Positions 9,922-17,612 of a stretch of DNA of 64,000 nt are shown here, in pieces; position 1 is the first letter of the stretch, and every line of letters begins with the position of its first letter. Below the pieces are notes generated by a model. That model did no database searches. It was not told where the DNA came from and saw only the letters and a program-made list of their open reading frames with translations. Origin of the DNA: Rhizobiaceae bacterium (GTDB lineage Bacteria > Pseudomonadota > Alphaproteobacteria > Rhizobiales > Rhizobiaceae); assembly GCA_905339215.1 (NCBI GenBank), contig CAJPFN010000067.1:27289-91288 (forward strand). The letters run 5' to 3'. The position numbers were made by a program, and so were the translations under genes.

Positions 9922-10959
9922 CTACTCCTCCTGGAACAGGCTGATCTGCTGGATGGCGAGGTCGCGCGGCGCCTCCAGGCCGAGGTGCCGCCAGGCGTTC
10001 GCCGTCAGCACGCGGCCGCGCGGCGTACGCTGGATGAAGCCCTGCTGGATGAGATAGGGCTCGATGATGTCCTCGATGGCGTCGCGCGGCTCGGACAGAC
10101 CGGCCGCGATGGTCTCGATGCCGACCGGTCCGCCACCGAAGTTGGTCGCGATCATCGACAGGTAGCGCCGGTCGAGCTGGTCGAGGCCGAGCGCGTCGAC
10201 CTCGAGCCGGGACAGCGCCTCGTCGGCGATGCGCCGGTCGACATGGTCGGCGCCGGCGACGGTGGCGAAGTCGCGCACGCGCCTGAGCAGCCGGCCGGCG
10301 ATGCGTGGCGTACCGCGGGCGCGCCGCGCGATCTCCACCGCGCCATCGTCGCCGAGCGGCAGGCCGAGGATGCGCGCGCCGCGGCGCACGATCTGTTCGA
10401 GCTCGTCGACCGTGTAGAAGTTGAGCCGCACCGGGATGCCGAAGCGGTCGCGCAGCGGGTTGGTCAACAGGCCGAGCCGTGTGGTTGCCGCGACCAGCGT
10501 GAAGCGCGCCAGGTCGATCTTCACCGAGCGCGCCGCTGGCCCCTCCCCGATGATCAGGTCGAGCTGGAAGTCCTCCATCGCCGGGTAGAGGATTTCCTCC
10601 ACCGCCGGATTGAGCCGGTGGATCTCGTCGATGAACAGCACGTCGCGGTCTTCGAGGTTCGTCAGAAGGGCGGCGAGGTCGCCGGCCTTGGCGATCACCG
10701 GGCCCGAGGTCGAGCGGAAGTTGACGCCGAGTTCGCGCGCCATGATCTGCGCCAGCGTCGTCTTGCCGAGCCCGGGCGGGCCGACGAACAGCACGTGGTC
10801 GAGCGCCTCGCCGCGGCCCTTGGCGGCCTCGACGAAGACCTTCAGGTTGGCCCGCGCCGCCGCCTGGCCGACGAACTCGTCGAGCGTCTGCGGCCTGAGC
10901 GTTTGGTCGGCGTCCTCGCCGCGCTTTTCCGGGGTGATCAGGCGTGGGGAGAGGGTCAT
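9922..10959 (-). CDS. ruvB: Holliday junction branch-migration helicase RuvB
   Basis: RuvB is the hexameric AAA+ motor that drives branch migration with RuvA during recombination repair. The protein is 345 residues, with Walker A GPPGLGKT at residues 60-67, Walker B LFIDEIH at 108-114, sensor region VAATTRLG, and the winged-helix C-terminal domain ending LFQEE. The start ATG at 10959 overlaps the stop of the upstream PIN toxin gene (ATGA), so its translation is probably coupled to that gene. Normally ruvA directly precedes ruvB; here a toxin-antitoxin pair separates them. Confidence 0.97.
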   Translation of the reverse strand: MTLSPRLITPEKRGEDADQTLRPQTLDEFVGQAAARANLKVFVEAAKGRGEALDHVLFVGPPGLGKTTLAQIMARELGVNFRSTSGPVIAKAGDLAALLTNLEDRDVLFIDEIHRLNPAVEEILYPAMEDFQLDLIIGEGPAARSVKIDLARFTLVAATTRLGLLTNPLRDRFGIPVRLNFYTVDELEQIVRRGARILGLPLGDDGAVEIARRARGTPRIAGRLLRRVRDFATVAGADHVDRRIADEALSRLEVDALGLDQLDRRYLSMIATNFGGGPVGIETIAAGLSEPRDAIEDIIEPYLIQQGFIQRTPRGRVLTANAWRHLGLEAPRDLAIQQISLFQEE

Positions 10960-11348
10960 GACAGCAGTTCCATTCCCGGGACCGCCTTTGCCGCACCTTG
11001 ATCGAACGTCACCGTGACAGAGCAGCCTGCACGCCTGGCACAGTAGGAAATGAGATGATCGGCAAACTCTCCGCGGGTGGCATCGGCAACGATCGCGGCC
11101 ACCTCGCTTTCGTCTTCGAACGCGAGTTCCCTCGTCTCGAGAAGGGTGGTCACCAGCGCGTGAATGTCCGTCGGGCTCAGGCCGTGGCGTTGACGCAAGG
11201 TCCATGCAAACTCGACGAGCACGACCAGGCTGACAAAGGCGGGATCGTCCGACGTCCGCGATCCGAGGAATTCGCTGGCCCTGGCGAACTGGCTCTCGTC
11301 GTCGCGCATGACGAAGCGGAGCAGGACATTGGTGTCGAGGGCCTTCAC
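10956..11348 (-). CDS. vapC: PIN-domain toxin (VapC type), module TA1
   Basis: This is a predicted type II toxin, a Mg-dependent PIN ribonuclease. The 130-residue protein begins with GTG, which overlaps the antitoxin stop (GTGA). PIN acidic residues are visible: the D in LDTNVLL near residue 5, the E in VVLVEFAW near 45, the D in FADHLI near 100, and the D in TFDQ near 118. Its own stop overlaps the ruvB start by four bases. The toxin and its AbrB-type partner lie between ruvA and ruvB, on the operon's strand. The RNA target is unknown. Confidence 0.9.
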   Translation of the reverse strand: MKALDTNVLLRFVMRDDESQFARASEFLGSRTSDDPAFVSLVVLVEFAWTLRQRHGLSPTDIHALVTTLLETRELAFEDESEVAAIVADATRGEFADHLISYCARRAGCSVTVTFDQGAAKAVPGMELLS

Positions 11349-11638
11349 GCTTTCTTCCCGTGGCGTTTGTTCCATTCTCGAACGATCCGCATATCGTCCG
11401 CGGCCAGCGCCTCCCCGACCGCCTTGTCGAGATCTTCGAGCGTGGCGCCGGCTCCCACCGCCGGTTTGCCCAGGATGCCGGCGAGGTCGGCGATGTTCCT
11501 GTTCTTCGGCCGTGCGACCAGTTCGCCACCCCGCACGGAAATGTACAGTTGCGTGCCCGTCGCGAGCTTGAGCTCGTCGCGAACGTCCTTCGGGATCGTG
11601 AGTTGTCCTTTAGAGGACATCGTAGCAACAAATCCCAT
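11345..11638 (-). CDS. AbrB/SpoVT-type antitoxin, module TA1
   Basis: This is the predicted antitoxin of the adjacent PIN toxin and probably an autorepressor. The 97-residue protein has an N-terminal swapped-hairpin AbrB domain with [18 protein letters not shown] (about residues 8-25), and a C-terminal half (50-97) that presumably wraps the toxin. An internal ATG at residue 7 is a second possible start. A 9-bp perfect dyad 20 bases upstream is the likely operator. It starts 67 bases after the ruvA stop. Confidence 0.88.
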   Translation of the reverse strand: MGFVATMSSKGQLTIPKDVRDELKLATGTQLYISVRGGELVARPKNRNIADLAGILGKPAVGAGATLEDLDKAVGEALAADDMRIVREWNKRHGKKA

Positions 11639-11657
11639 TGTCCGACTCCTGCGAGAT

Positions 11658-11685
11658 CTCCTTACTTCTAGACAATAGTAAGGAG
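11658..11685. promoter_or_regulatory. Inverted-repeat operator of TA1
   Basis: CTCCTTACT at 11658-11666 and AGTAAGGAG at 11677-11685 form a perfect 9-bp inverted repeat around a 10-base spacer. It lies between the ruvA stop and the antitoxin start, where an autoregulated antitoxin would bind. Any promoter here would transcribe the TA pair and ruvB separately from ruvCA. Confidence 0.7.
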
Positions 11686-11705
11686 GGAGGTCGTTGGCAA
11701 TCGAC

Positions 11706-12326
11706 CTACCGCGCCAGTTCCTTCAGCCCCAGCCGGATCAGCTTCGCCGAATCGGCGCCTTCGCCCGCCGCCTTCAGCGCCGCCGCGACCGCGTTCGCCG
11801 CGACGTCGCGCGAATAGCCGAGGTTGGTCAGCGCCGAGACCGCGTCGGCGACGGGCGCCGGCGCGACGCCTTCGCCCAGTTCCTGCTTTAGCCCGATCGT
11901 GCCCGACGCCGAGCCGGCGAAGGCCGGCGCCTTGTTCTTCAGCTCGGTGACGATGCGCTCGGCGACCTTCTTGCCGACGCCGGGCGCGCGGGAAACCATG
12001 GCGATGTCGCGCAGCGCGATGGCATTGGCGAGTTCCGGAGGCGACAGCGTCGACAGGACGGCGAGCGCCACCTTGGCGCCGACGCCCTGGACGTTGCCCA
12101 TCAGCAGGCGGAACCATTCGCGCTCGAGCGCCGACTGGAAGCCGTAGAGCCGGATCATGTCCTCGCGAACGTAGGTCTCGATGTAGAGCACCACCGCCTC
12201 GCCCGGCGCCGGCAGCGCGGCGAGCGTCTTCGCCGAGCAGTGTGCGACGTAGCCGACGCCGTGCACGTCGACGGTGCAGTTGTCCTCGTCGATCTCGTCG
12301 AGCGTGCCCCTGAGCTTGCCGATCAT
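11706..12326 (-). CDS. ruvA: Holliday junction branch-migration protein RuvA
   Basis: RuvA binds the four-way junction as a tetramer and loads RuvB. The protein is 206 residues, with an N-terminal OB fold ([22 protein letters not shown]), tandem helix-hairpin-helix motifs ([23 protein letters not shown] near residues 75-125), and the C-terminal RuvB-binding three-helix domain (about 160-206). The ATG at 12326 overlaps the stop of the preceding PIN toxin gene (ATGA). The upstream partner ruvC is separated from it by module TA2. Confidence 0.97.
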   Translation of the reverse strand: MIGKLRGTLDEIDEDNCTVDVHGVGYVAHCSAKTLAALPAPGEAVVLYIETYVREDMIRLYGFQSALEREWFRLLMGNVQGVGAKVALAVLSTLSPPELANAIALRDIAMVSRAPGVGKKVAERIVTELKNKAPAFAGSASGTIGLKQELGEGVAPAPVADAVSALTNLGYSRDVAANAVAAALKAAGEGADSAKLIRLGLKELAR

Positions 12327-12745
12327 GGATGGGTCTCTGGCGATACGATTTCGAGGTCGGGGAAGTAGGAGCGGTAGCGGGCGGCATCGCGCGTCAGCAG
12401 GCGGTGGCCGCCGACGAGTGCGTGTGCGCCGATGAGAAAATCCGGCAGGATTCGCTGCCGTTGGCCGCCACGCTGCCGATAGCGGCCGTGCACCAGGCCC
12501 GCGCGGTAGGCGGCGCGAAAGGGGAAGTCTTCGCGCCGCGGCTTCAGCCAGGCGAAGGCCTGGGCCATGTCCGCCTCGGCGAATTCGGGGTGCGCGAGTT
12601 CCGACCAGACCACGGCGCTGAGCACGATGGCGCCGGCCTCGTAGCATGCTTCGAGGGCAGATACGGACCACGCCCGCGAGGGAAGGGTCTCGGGGCCGAG
12701 GATGTCGATCAGCACATTGCTGTCAACCATTGTCGAGATCGTCAC
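12323..12745 (-). CDS. vapC: PIN-domain toxin (VapC type), module TA2
   Basis: This is a predicted PIN ribonuclease toxin of 140 residues. The GTG at 12745 is preferred because GAGGGG lies five bases before it; an ATG at 12730 has no Shine-Dalgarno. PIN residues are visible in [26 protein letters not shown] and LLTRDAARY. It overlaps the antitoxin gene by 23 bases and its stop overlaps the ruvA start by four. The protein is not a close relative of the TA1 toxin, so the two modules look independently acquired. Confidence 0.9.
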   Translation of the reverse strand: MTISTMVDSNVLIDILGPETLPSRAWSVSALEACYEAGAIVLSAVVWSELAHPEFAEADMAQAFAWLKPRREDFPFRAAYRAGLVHGRYRQRGGQRQRILPDFLIGAHALVGGHRLLTRDAARYRSYFPDLEIVSPETHP

Positions 12746-12986
12746 GCGGCCCCCTCAGCCAGTCGACATAGGCTTTTCCATCCATGCCGCGGAAATCGGC
12801 CTTCCCGGCAACGCTGCTGGCCCATTCACGAAAAGTCGACATTTCGGATGCCGACGCGTCGCTGCGGGCACGCAGCACGATCACGCCCTCCCTGTCCTCG
12901 AACTCGACTTCGGAGCCCGCGCCGATCCGCAGCTTGTCCCTGATCTCCTTCGGGATCGTCACCTGCCCCTTGGTCGTTACGCGCAT
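12723..12986 (-). CDS. AbrB/SpoVT-type antitoxin, module TA2
   Basis: This is the predicted antitoxin for the downstream PIN toxin. The 87-residue protein starts directly with the AbrB DNA-binding hairpin (MRVTTKGQVTIPKEIRDKL), and the tail from about residue 45 would contact the toxin. The start codon is preceded by a pair of 9-base direct repeats that also overlap the ribosome binding site, so binding there could block both transcription and translation. It begins 71 bases after the ruvC stop. Confidence 0.88.
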   Translation of the reverse strand: MRVTTKGQVTIPKEIRDKLRIGAGSEVEFEDREGVIVLRARSDASASEMSTFREWASSVAGKADFRGMDGKAYVDWLRGPRDDLDNG

Positions 12987-12987
12987 G

Positions 12988-13010
12988 GTAATACCTCTCA
13001 AGTAATACCT
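12988..13010. promoter_or_regulatory. Direct-repeat operator of TA2
   Basis: GTAATACCT occurs at 12988-12996 and again at 13002-13010, a 14-base period. Each copy includes the near-palindrome GGTAATACC or its variant. The repeats end one base before the antitoxin start and contain its Shine-Dalgarno, as expected for an autoregulated antitoxin promoter. Confidence 0.65.
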
Positions 13011-13057
13011 ACCGCCGACACCGGAACAAGTCAAGAACAAACCGGGTCGCCGGTATC

Positions 13058-13573
13058 TCAGCCCGCCATCGCCGCGGCCAGGCGGCCGACGATGCTCTGC
13101 CGGTGATGGGCATGGCAGATGGCGATCGCCAGCGCGTCGGCGGCGTCCGCCGTGTCGGCCGACGCCTTCGGCAGCAGCACCTTCACCATCAGCTGGATCT
13201 GCTTCTTGTCGCCGTGACCGACGCCGATCACCGTTTTCTTCACGGCGTTGGGCGCGTACTCGGCCACCGCCAGTCCGGCGCGCGCCGGCACCAGCATGGC
13301 AATGCCGCGCGCCTGGCCGAGCTTCAGCGTCGCGGCGGCGTCCTTGTTGACGAAGGTCGCCTCGACGGCCGCCTCGTCGGGACGATGCTGGTCGAGCACG
13401 GCGACCAGGCCGTCGTGGATCTGGCAGAGCCGATCGGCCAGCGCCGCCGCCTCGTCGGAGCGCACAGTACCCGCGGCGACGAAGCGCAGGGCGTTGCCCT
13501 CGACGTCGACCACGCCCCATCCGGTGCGCCGGAGACCGGGATCGATGCCCAGGATGCGAATCGCCTTTGCCAT
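13058..13573 (-). CDS. ruvC: Crossover junction endodeoxyribonuclease RuvC
   Basis: RuvC resolves Holliday junctions by symmetrical nicking, working with RuvAB. The protein is 171 residues. The four catalytic acids line up with the family: D11 in GIDPG, E71 in VEATF, D143 and D146 in [11 protein letters not shown]. It is the first gene of the ruvC-TA2-ruvA-TA1-ruvB run. A degenerate LexA-like box lies about 45 bases upstream of the start. Confidence 0.97.
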   Translation of the reverse strand: MAKAIRILGIDPGLRRTGWGVVDVEGNALRFVAAGTVRSDEAAALADRLCQIHDGLVAVLDQHRPDEAAVEATFVNKDAAATLKLGQARGIAMLVPARAGLAVAEYAPNAVKKTVIGVGHGDKKQIQLMVKVLLPKASADTADAADALAIAICHAHHRQSIVGRLAAAMAG

Positions 13574-13616
13574 CGTGCCACTCTATTGCCTGGCGCCGGG
13601 CTTGCCAGAGGAAAGT

Positions 13617-13631
13617 GAACAAAAGGAAAAC
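13617..13631. promoter_or_regulatory. Possible LexA box upstream of ruvC
   Basis: Read on the plus strand, GAAC-N7-AAAC (13617-13620 and 13628-13631) differs by one base from the alphaproteobacterial LexA consensus GAAC-N7-GAAC. Its position 44 bases upstream of ruvC is suitable for SOS control. Evidence is the motif alone. Confidence 0.35.
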
Positions 13632-13699
13632 ATCTGCACCGATCGCTGGCCGCCGGTGGCGCTATGGAAACGCCGGGCACACTGTCGGAAGTTGACGGC

Positions 13700-14455
13700 A
13701 TGGTCTTTCCCGAACTCGACGCCGCGCTCGCCGCACTTCTCGTCACGATCCTTGTCGCGGGCGTAGCCAAGGGACTGTCTGGCTTCGGCTCGGGTATGAT
13801 CGTCGCGCCGGTCGCCGGCGCGCTCTACGGTCCCAAGGCGGCACTGGTGATCGTCGTGCTGATCGATTCCCTGCCGGCGGTGCCGATCACCATTCCGGTT
13901 CTGCCGCTGGCCCGGTGGCGGGAGGTGCTGCCCGTCATCGCCGGCCTGCTGCTCCTGTTTCCCGCGGGGATCGCCATCCTGACCCACGGCGACACGGACG
14001 TGCTGCGCTGGACGATCTCGATCGCGATTCTCGCCTGCGCCGCCACGCTGATGTCCGGCTACCGCTATCGCGGCCCGCGCAACGCCGCCGTCTCGTTCGG
14101 CGTCGGCGGCGTCGCCGGCATCCTCTCGGGCATCGCCTCGATCCCCGGACCGCCGGTGATCGCCTACTGGATGGCGTCGGGCCTGCCGGCGGCCGTGGTC
14201 CGCGCCAACCTTCTCACCCTCTTCCTGCTCGGCGAGGTCGTTTCGCTCGGCAACATCTGGGCTGCGGGCTTGCTGAAGGCCGAGGTCGTGATGATCGCGC
14301 TCGCCGCGGCGCCCGTCTACTTCGCCGGCCTCATCGCCGGCGCGCGCGGCTTCGACCGATCGAGCGAGCGCACCTACAGGATCGCCACCTACGGACTGAT
14401 CGTGTTCGCTGCGGTCCTGGCGCTGCCGCTCTTCGACGGGCTTCTGCCGCGCTGA
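13700..14455 (+). CDS. TauE/SafE-family sulfite/anion permease
   Basis: This is a predicted inner-membrane transporter of the TauE/SafE family, whose members export sulfite, sulfoacetate or related organic acids. It has 251 residues from the ATG at 13700, which has GGAAG eight bases upstream; an ATG at 13664 would add 12 residues. Seven to eight hydrophobic segments are evident, with the family's glycine-rich VAKGLSGFGSGMI motif in the first half and IASIPGPPVIAYWMAS in the second, reflecting the internal duplication. It is monocistronic and convergent with rcdA, so context gives no substrate. Confidence 0.85.
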   Translation: MVFPELDAALAALLVTILVAGVAKGLSGFGSGMIVAPVAGALYGPKAALVIVVLIDSLPAVPITIPVLPLARWREVLPVIAGLLLLFPAGIAILTHGDTDVLRWTISIAILACAATLMSGYRYRGPRNAAVSFGVGGVAGILSGIASIPGPPVIAYWMASGLPAAVVRANLLTLFLLGEVVSLGNIWAAGLLKAEVVMIALAAAPVYFAGLIAGARGFDRSSERTYRIATYGLIVFAAVLALPLFDGLLPR

Positions 14456-14474
14456 ATCGTGGAATCGATCGTTT

Positions 14475-15002
14475 CTAGACGCGCCCGAAAGCGGTGTTGA
14501 GCAGCGTGATCTGGTCGGATACGGGATTGGGCCGGCGTGCCGGCTGCGGGATCGCAACGGCGCCGCCATAGACCTGGTCATCCATCCGGCGGACCAGGTT
14601 CTGCAGGCTGAGCGAGCGCGTCACGAGATCGCGGAATGCTTCCGGCAGGTCGGCCCAGCCTTCCGCGTGCTCGCTGGCCGACGCCGTGTCGAGCCTGACC
14701 TTGGCCTTTTCGGCGGCAACCTGGTCGCGGGTCATCTCGCCCGAATTGGCGGCGCGCTGGAGAAGGAGCCAGGAGGCGACCTGCATCAGCCGCGTGGTCA
14801 GGCGCATCGATTCAGCGGCATAAAGCGTCGCCGTGAGCCGCGAAAGCTTCTTGGCCTCGGCACGCCCCTTGCCGTCGAGGTACTCGGCGGCCTGCTCCAC
14901 CAGGCTCATTCCTTCATTGTAGAGCGGCTTGAAGGAGTCGGAAAACACCCGGCGTTCCGCCAGACTGATCGTGACGGCGCCTTCGGTGGAAGCCTCGTTC
15001 AT
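14475..15002 (-). CDS. rcdA: RcdA-like protease adaptor (DUF1465)
   Basis: RcdA in Caulobacter works with CpdR and PopA to deliver CtrA and other substrates to ClpXP during the cell cycle. This 175-residue protein is all-helical, has no signal or membrane segment, and carries the family core AAESMRLTTRLMQVASWLLL (about residues 64-83), matching my memory of DUF1465/RcdA. Its promoter region contains a perfect CtrA box 120 bases upstream, which would close a feedback loop between CtrA and its degradation. The family assignment is from recall and not searched. Confidence 0.75.
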   Translation of the reverse strand: MNEASTEGAVTISLAERRVFSDSFKPLYNEGMSLVEQAAEYLDGKGRAEAKKLSRLTATLYAAESMRLTTRLMQVASWLLLQRAANSGEMTRDQVAAEKAKVRLDTASASEHAEGWADLPEAFRDLVTRSLSLQNLVRRMDDQVYGGAVAIPQPARRPNPVSDQITLLNTAFGRV

Positions 15003-15121
15003 GTCTCACGTTCCTGCAGATACGGCAAAGGCCGCGGTCATTTCACCCTTCTAGGCTGCGCACACTAGAGGATGGCGATATGAAAATGCTTCACCTCCAC
15101 AGGCAAGGCAAGCCTATGTTT

Positions 15122-15137
15122 AACAGAAGGTTAACGG
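15122..15137. promoter_or_regulatory. CtrA box upstream of rcdA
   Basis: TTAACAGAAGGTTAAC is an exact match to TTAA-N7-TTAAC. It lies 120 bases upstream of the rcdA start and about 40 bases beyond the terminator of the small RNA candidate, so rcdA is the more likely target. Motif evidence only, but the match is perfect. Confidence 0.65.
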
Positions 15138-15175
15138 GCAAGGCGCGATGTGTCGGTCCTGGCGGACGCGCGACG

Positions 15176-15203
15176 AAAAAAAAGAGCCGCGGAAGGCGGC
15201 TCT
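15176..15203 (-). terminator. Rho-independent terminator of the small RNA
   Basis: An 8-bp stem (AGAGCCGC at 15183-15190 with GCGGCTCT at 15196-15203) and 5-base loop is followed on the minus strand by an uninterrupted T run at 15182-15176. There is no minus-strand gene ending nearby (the next ends at 15361), which is why a separate small transcript is inferred. Confidence 0.85.
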
Positions 15204-15275
15204 CAGGAGTTAACAGGGAGGCGTCAAACAAAGTGGCTCCAACCACTCGGTAAGAATCCAGATCACTGGATGGCC
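15176..15275 (-). ncRNA. Candidate trans-acting small RNA, CtrA-box associated
   Basis: Reading the minus strand, this roughly 100-base gene-free stretch forms three hairpins: ATCCAG/CTGGAT (15256-15271), AGTGG/CCACT (15232-15247), and a terminator stem (15183-15203) followed by an eight-base T run. Between hairpins two and three lies an unpaired segment containing CCTCCC, an anti-Shine-Dalgarno sequence typical of regulatory RNAs. A perfect CtrA box lies about 20-35 bases upstream of the presumed 5' end, which is not precisely known. The shape recalls alphaproteobacterial sRNA families such as Rfam suhB (RF00519), but I could not confirm membership. Confidence 0.6.
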
Positions 15276-15295
15276 ATAGTAAACGCCCGTAAAGC

Positions 15296-15311
15296 TTAAC
15301 AGGGCGTTAAC
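15296..15311. promoter_or_regulatory. CtrA box upstream of the small RNA
   Basis: TTAACAGGGCGTTAAC is an exact TTAA-N7-TTAAC match, in the same orientation and nearly the same sequence as the box at 15122-15137. It sits where the -35 region of the minus-strand small RNA would be, as in CtrA-activated promoters. Confidence 0.65.
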
Positions 15312-15360
15312 AAACGCTCCCTGGCGCGGAAAACTTGTACCGGAACGAGACGTCGCCGCG

Positions 15361-15741
15361 TCACGCCGGCCGCCACAGCGCGGTCAACGCGATATAGGCG
15401 AACAGGAACATGGCCGCGTAGAAGGCCATCGACGAAACCGCGACCAGCGGCTCGATCGCCGCATTCCCCGCCAGCAGGAAGAACAGCCCGACCAGCAGGC
15501 CGATGCCGCTGACGGCCGTCAGCCAGAAGTGGACCTTGGCGAGCACGCTCGCCGCCGCGGCCGGGAACAGGTGGTAGAAATAGGCGAAGACGGCAGACAT
15601 CAGCCAGCCCGCCACCATGGTGTGCGCGTGGACCGGCATCTGCAGGTGGTTGCCGCCGATCGACATGTGCAAGCCGAGCGCCATGCCGCACAGGGCATAG
15701 ACGATCGCCAGGGTGAAGAAGTTGCGCGAGACCCCTTGCAT
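15361..15741 (-). CDS. Short membrane protein resembling part of haem-copper oxidase subunit I
   Basis: This 126-residue protein has four predicted membrane helices. The first half contains HMSIGGNHLQMPVHAHTMVAG, whose spaced histidines followed by GW and an aromatic-rich helix resemble a haem-binding helix pair in cbb3/NorB-type subunit I. It is far too short to be a full oxidase subunit (about 450-550 residues) and no other oxidase gene is nearby. The start at 15741 is chosen for its GGAG at eight-base spacing; 15750 is an alternative. It could be a stand-alone haem protein or sensor. Function not assigned. Confidence 0.7.
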   Translation of the reverse strand: MQGVSRNFFTLAIVYALCGMALGLHMSIGGNHLQMPVHAHTMVAGWLMSAVFAYFYHLFPAAAASVLAKVHFWLTAVSGIGLLVGLFFLLAGNAAIEPLVAVSSMAFYAAMFLFAYIALTALWRPA

Positions 15742-15909
15742 TGCATTCACTCCGTTTCCCCCCTCACAGGGTCAAGGTTGGACCAATACACCGCCGGCAA
15801 TGTCAGGCGGCGCGGAGCACGATAGCCGATTGCCCGGCCGAAGGCATCGACTAGCAATGGCAAACATCTACGACAGGCGAACTTTTTCGAGCGGCGCCCG
15901 ACGTCCGCC

Positions 15910-17550
15910 TCAGCCGGCTTTCGCCATCTGCCTGAGCACGAACTTCTGGATCTTGCCCGTCGACGTCTTCGGGATGTCGGCGAAGATCACGGCCTTCGGG
16001 CACTTGAAGCGCGCAAGCAGCGTGCGGCAGTGCTCGATGATCTCGGTTTCCGTCGCCGTCCTGCCGGGCTTCAGCTCGACATAGGCTATGGGGACTTCGC
16101 CCCACTTCTCGTCCTGGCGCGCCACCACGCCGCACGAGGCGACCGCCGGATGCTTGTACAGCGCGTCCTCGACCTCGATCGAGGAGATGTTCTCGCCGCC
16201 GGAGATGATGATGTCCTTGGAGCGGTCCTTGAGCTGGATGTAGCCGTCCGCATGCATGACGCCGAGGTCGCCCGAATGGAACCAGCCGCCGGCGAACGCC
16301 TCGTCGGTTGCCGCCTTGTTCTTCAGGTAGCCCTTCATGACGATGTTGCCGCGGAACATCACCTCGCCGATCGTCTCGCCGTCGGCGGGCGTCTCGATCA
16401 TCGTCTCGGGGTCCATGACGGTGAGACCTTCGAGCGCGGCGTAGCGCACGCCCTGGCGGGCCTTCTTCGCCGTGCGCGCGCCGCGGTCGAGGCCGTCCCA
16501 GTCCGAGTGCCACTCGTTGACCACCGCCGGGCCGTAGCTCTCGGTCAGCCCGTAGAGATGGGTGACGGCGAATCCGGCGTCCGCCATGCCGGCAAGCACG
16601 GCCTCCGGCGGCGGCGCGGCAGCGGTGTTGAACGTCACGGTCTGCGGGAATTCGCGCTTGTCCCCGTCCGCCGCGTTGAGAAGCGTCGACATGACGATCG
16701 GCGCGCCGCAGAGATGGGTGACGCCATCGTCGGCGATGGCGTCGTACATGGCCCTGGCGCGCACCCAGCGCAGGCAGACATGTGTGCCGGCCTGCACGGC
16801 GAGCGTCCACGGAAAGCACCAGCCGTTGCAGTGGAACATCGGCAGTGTCCACAGATAGACCGGATGCTTGCCCATGCCGGCGTGGATGGTGTTGGCATAG
16901 GCCATCAGGGCGGCGCCGCGATGGTGGTAGACGACGCCCTTCGGATTCCCGGTGGTCCCCGACGTGTAGTTCAGCGAAATCGAGTCCCATTCGTCGTCGG
17001 GCATCGACCAGGCGAAGTCCGGATCGCCCGAGGCTACGAACGCCTCGTAGTCGAGCGTGCCGATACGGGGTCCCTTCGGATAGGGTGCGTCGGCTGCGTA
17101 TTCGGGGTCGTCGAAGTCGATGACCAGCGGTTTGACCTTGGCGATGGCGAGCGCGTCCCGGACGACGCCGGAGAACTCGCGGTCGACGATCAAAATCTTC
17201 GAATCGGCGTGGTCGAGCTGGAAGGCGACGATCGCGGCGTCGAGCCGCGTGTTGAGCGAATGCAGCACGGCCTTGACCATCGGCACGCCGAAATGCGCCT
17301 CCAGCATCGGCGGCGTATTGGACAGCATCACGCTCACCGTGTCGCCCTTGCCGATGCCCTTCGCCGCCAGCGCCGAGGCGAGTTGGAGCGAGCGCCGCCA
17401 GAAGGTCGCGTAGGAGACGCGCTGCCTGCCGTGCACGATGGCAGTGTGATCCGGATAGACCTTCGCCGCCCGCTCGAGATAGGTCAGCGGCGTGAGCGGC
17501 TGGTGATTGGCGGGATTCTTGTCGAGGTTCTGCTCGTAGGGATTGCTCAT
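15910..17550 (-). CDS. Acyl-CoA synthetase (AMP-binding, DmdB/medium-long-chain type)
   Basis: This enzyme activates a carboxylic acid to its CoA thioester through an acyl-adenylate. From the ATG at 17550, preceded by GGAGG at six bases, it has 546 residues. The P-loop-like signature YTSGTTGNPKGV is near residue 180, LYGLTESYGP near 330, the hinge motif GWFHSGDLG near 425, and the catalytic lysine is in the C-terminal TSTGKIQKF. The sequence resembles the group that includes 3-methylmercaptopropionyl-CoA ligase DmdB as well as fatty-acyl ligases, so the substrate is undecided. Both neighbouring genes are unrelated. Confidence 0.88.
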   Translation of the reverse strand: MSNPYEQNLDKNPANHQPLTPLTYLERAAKVYPDHTAIVHGRQRVSYATFWRRSLQLASALAAKGIGKGDTVSVMLSNTPPMLEAHFGVPMVKAVLHSLNTRLDAAIVAFQLDHADSKILIVDREFSGVVRDALAIAKVKPLVIDFDDPEYAADAPYPKGPRIGTLDYEAFVASGDPDFAWSMPDDEWDSISLNYTSGTTGNPKGVVYHHRGAALMAYANTIHAGMGKHPVYLWTLPMFHCNGWCFPWTLAVQAGTHVCLRWVRARAMYDAIADDGVTHLCGAPIVMSTLLNAADGDKREFPQTVTFNTAAAPPPEAVLAGMADAGFAVTHLYGLTESYGPAVVNEWHSDWDGLDRGARTAKKARQGVRYAALEGLTVMDPETMIETPADGETIGEVMFRGNIVMKGYLKNKAATDEAFAGGWFHSGDLGVMHADGYIQLKDRSKDIIISGGENISSIEVEDALYKHPAVASCGVVARQDEKWGEVPIAYVELKPGRTATETEIIEHCRTLLARFKCPKAVIFADIPKTSTGKIQKFVLRQMAKAG

Positions 17551-17612
17551 CTTGGCCTCCAGCGCAGCCATATACGCACACGGGCGGGGTTAAGCACAGG
17601 CATGGAATCGCG

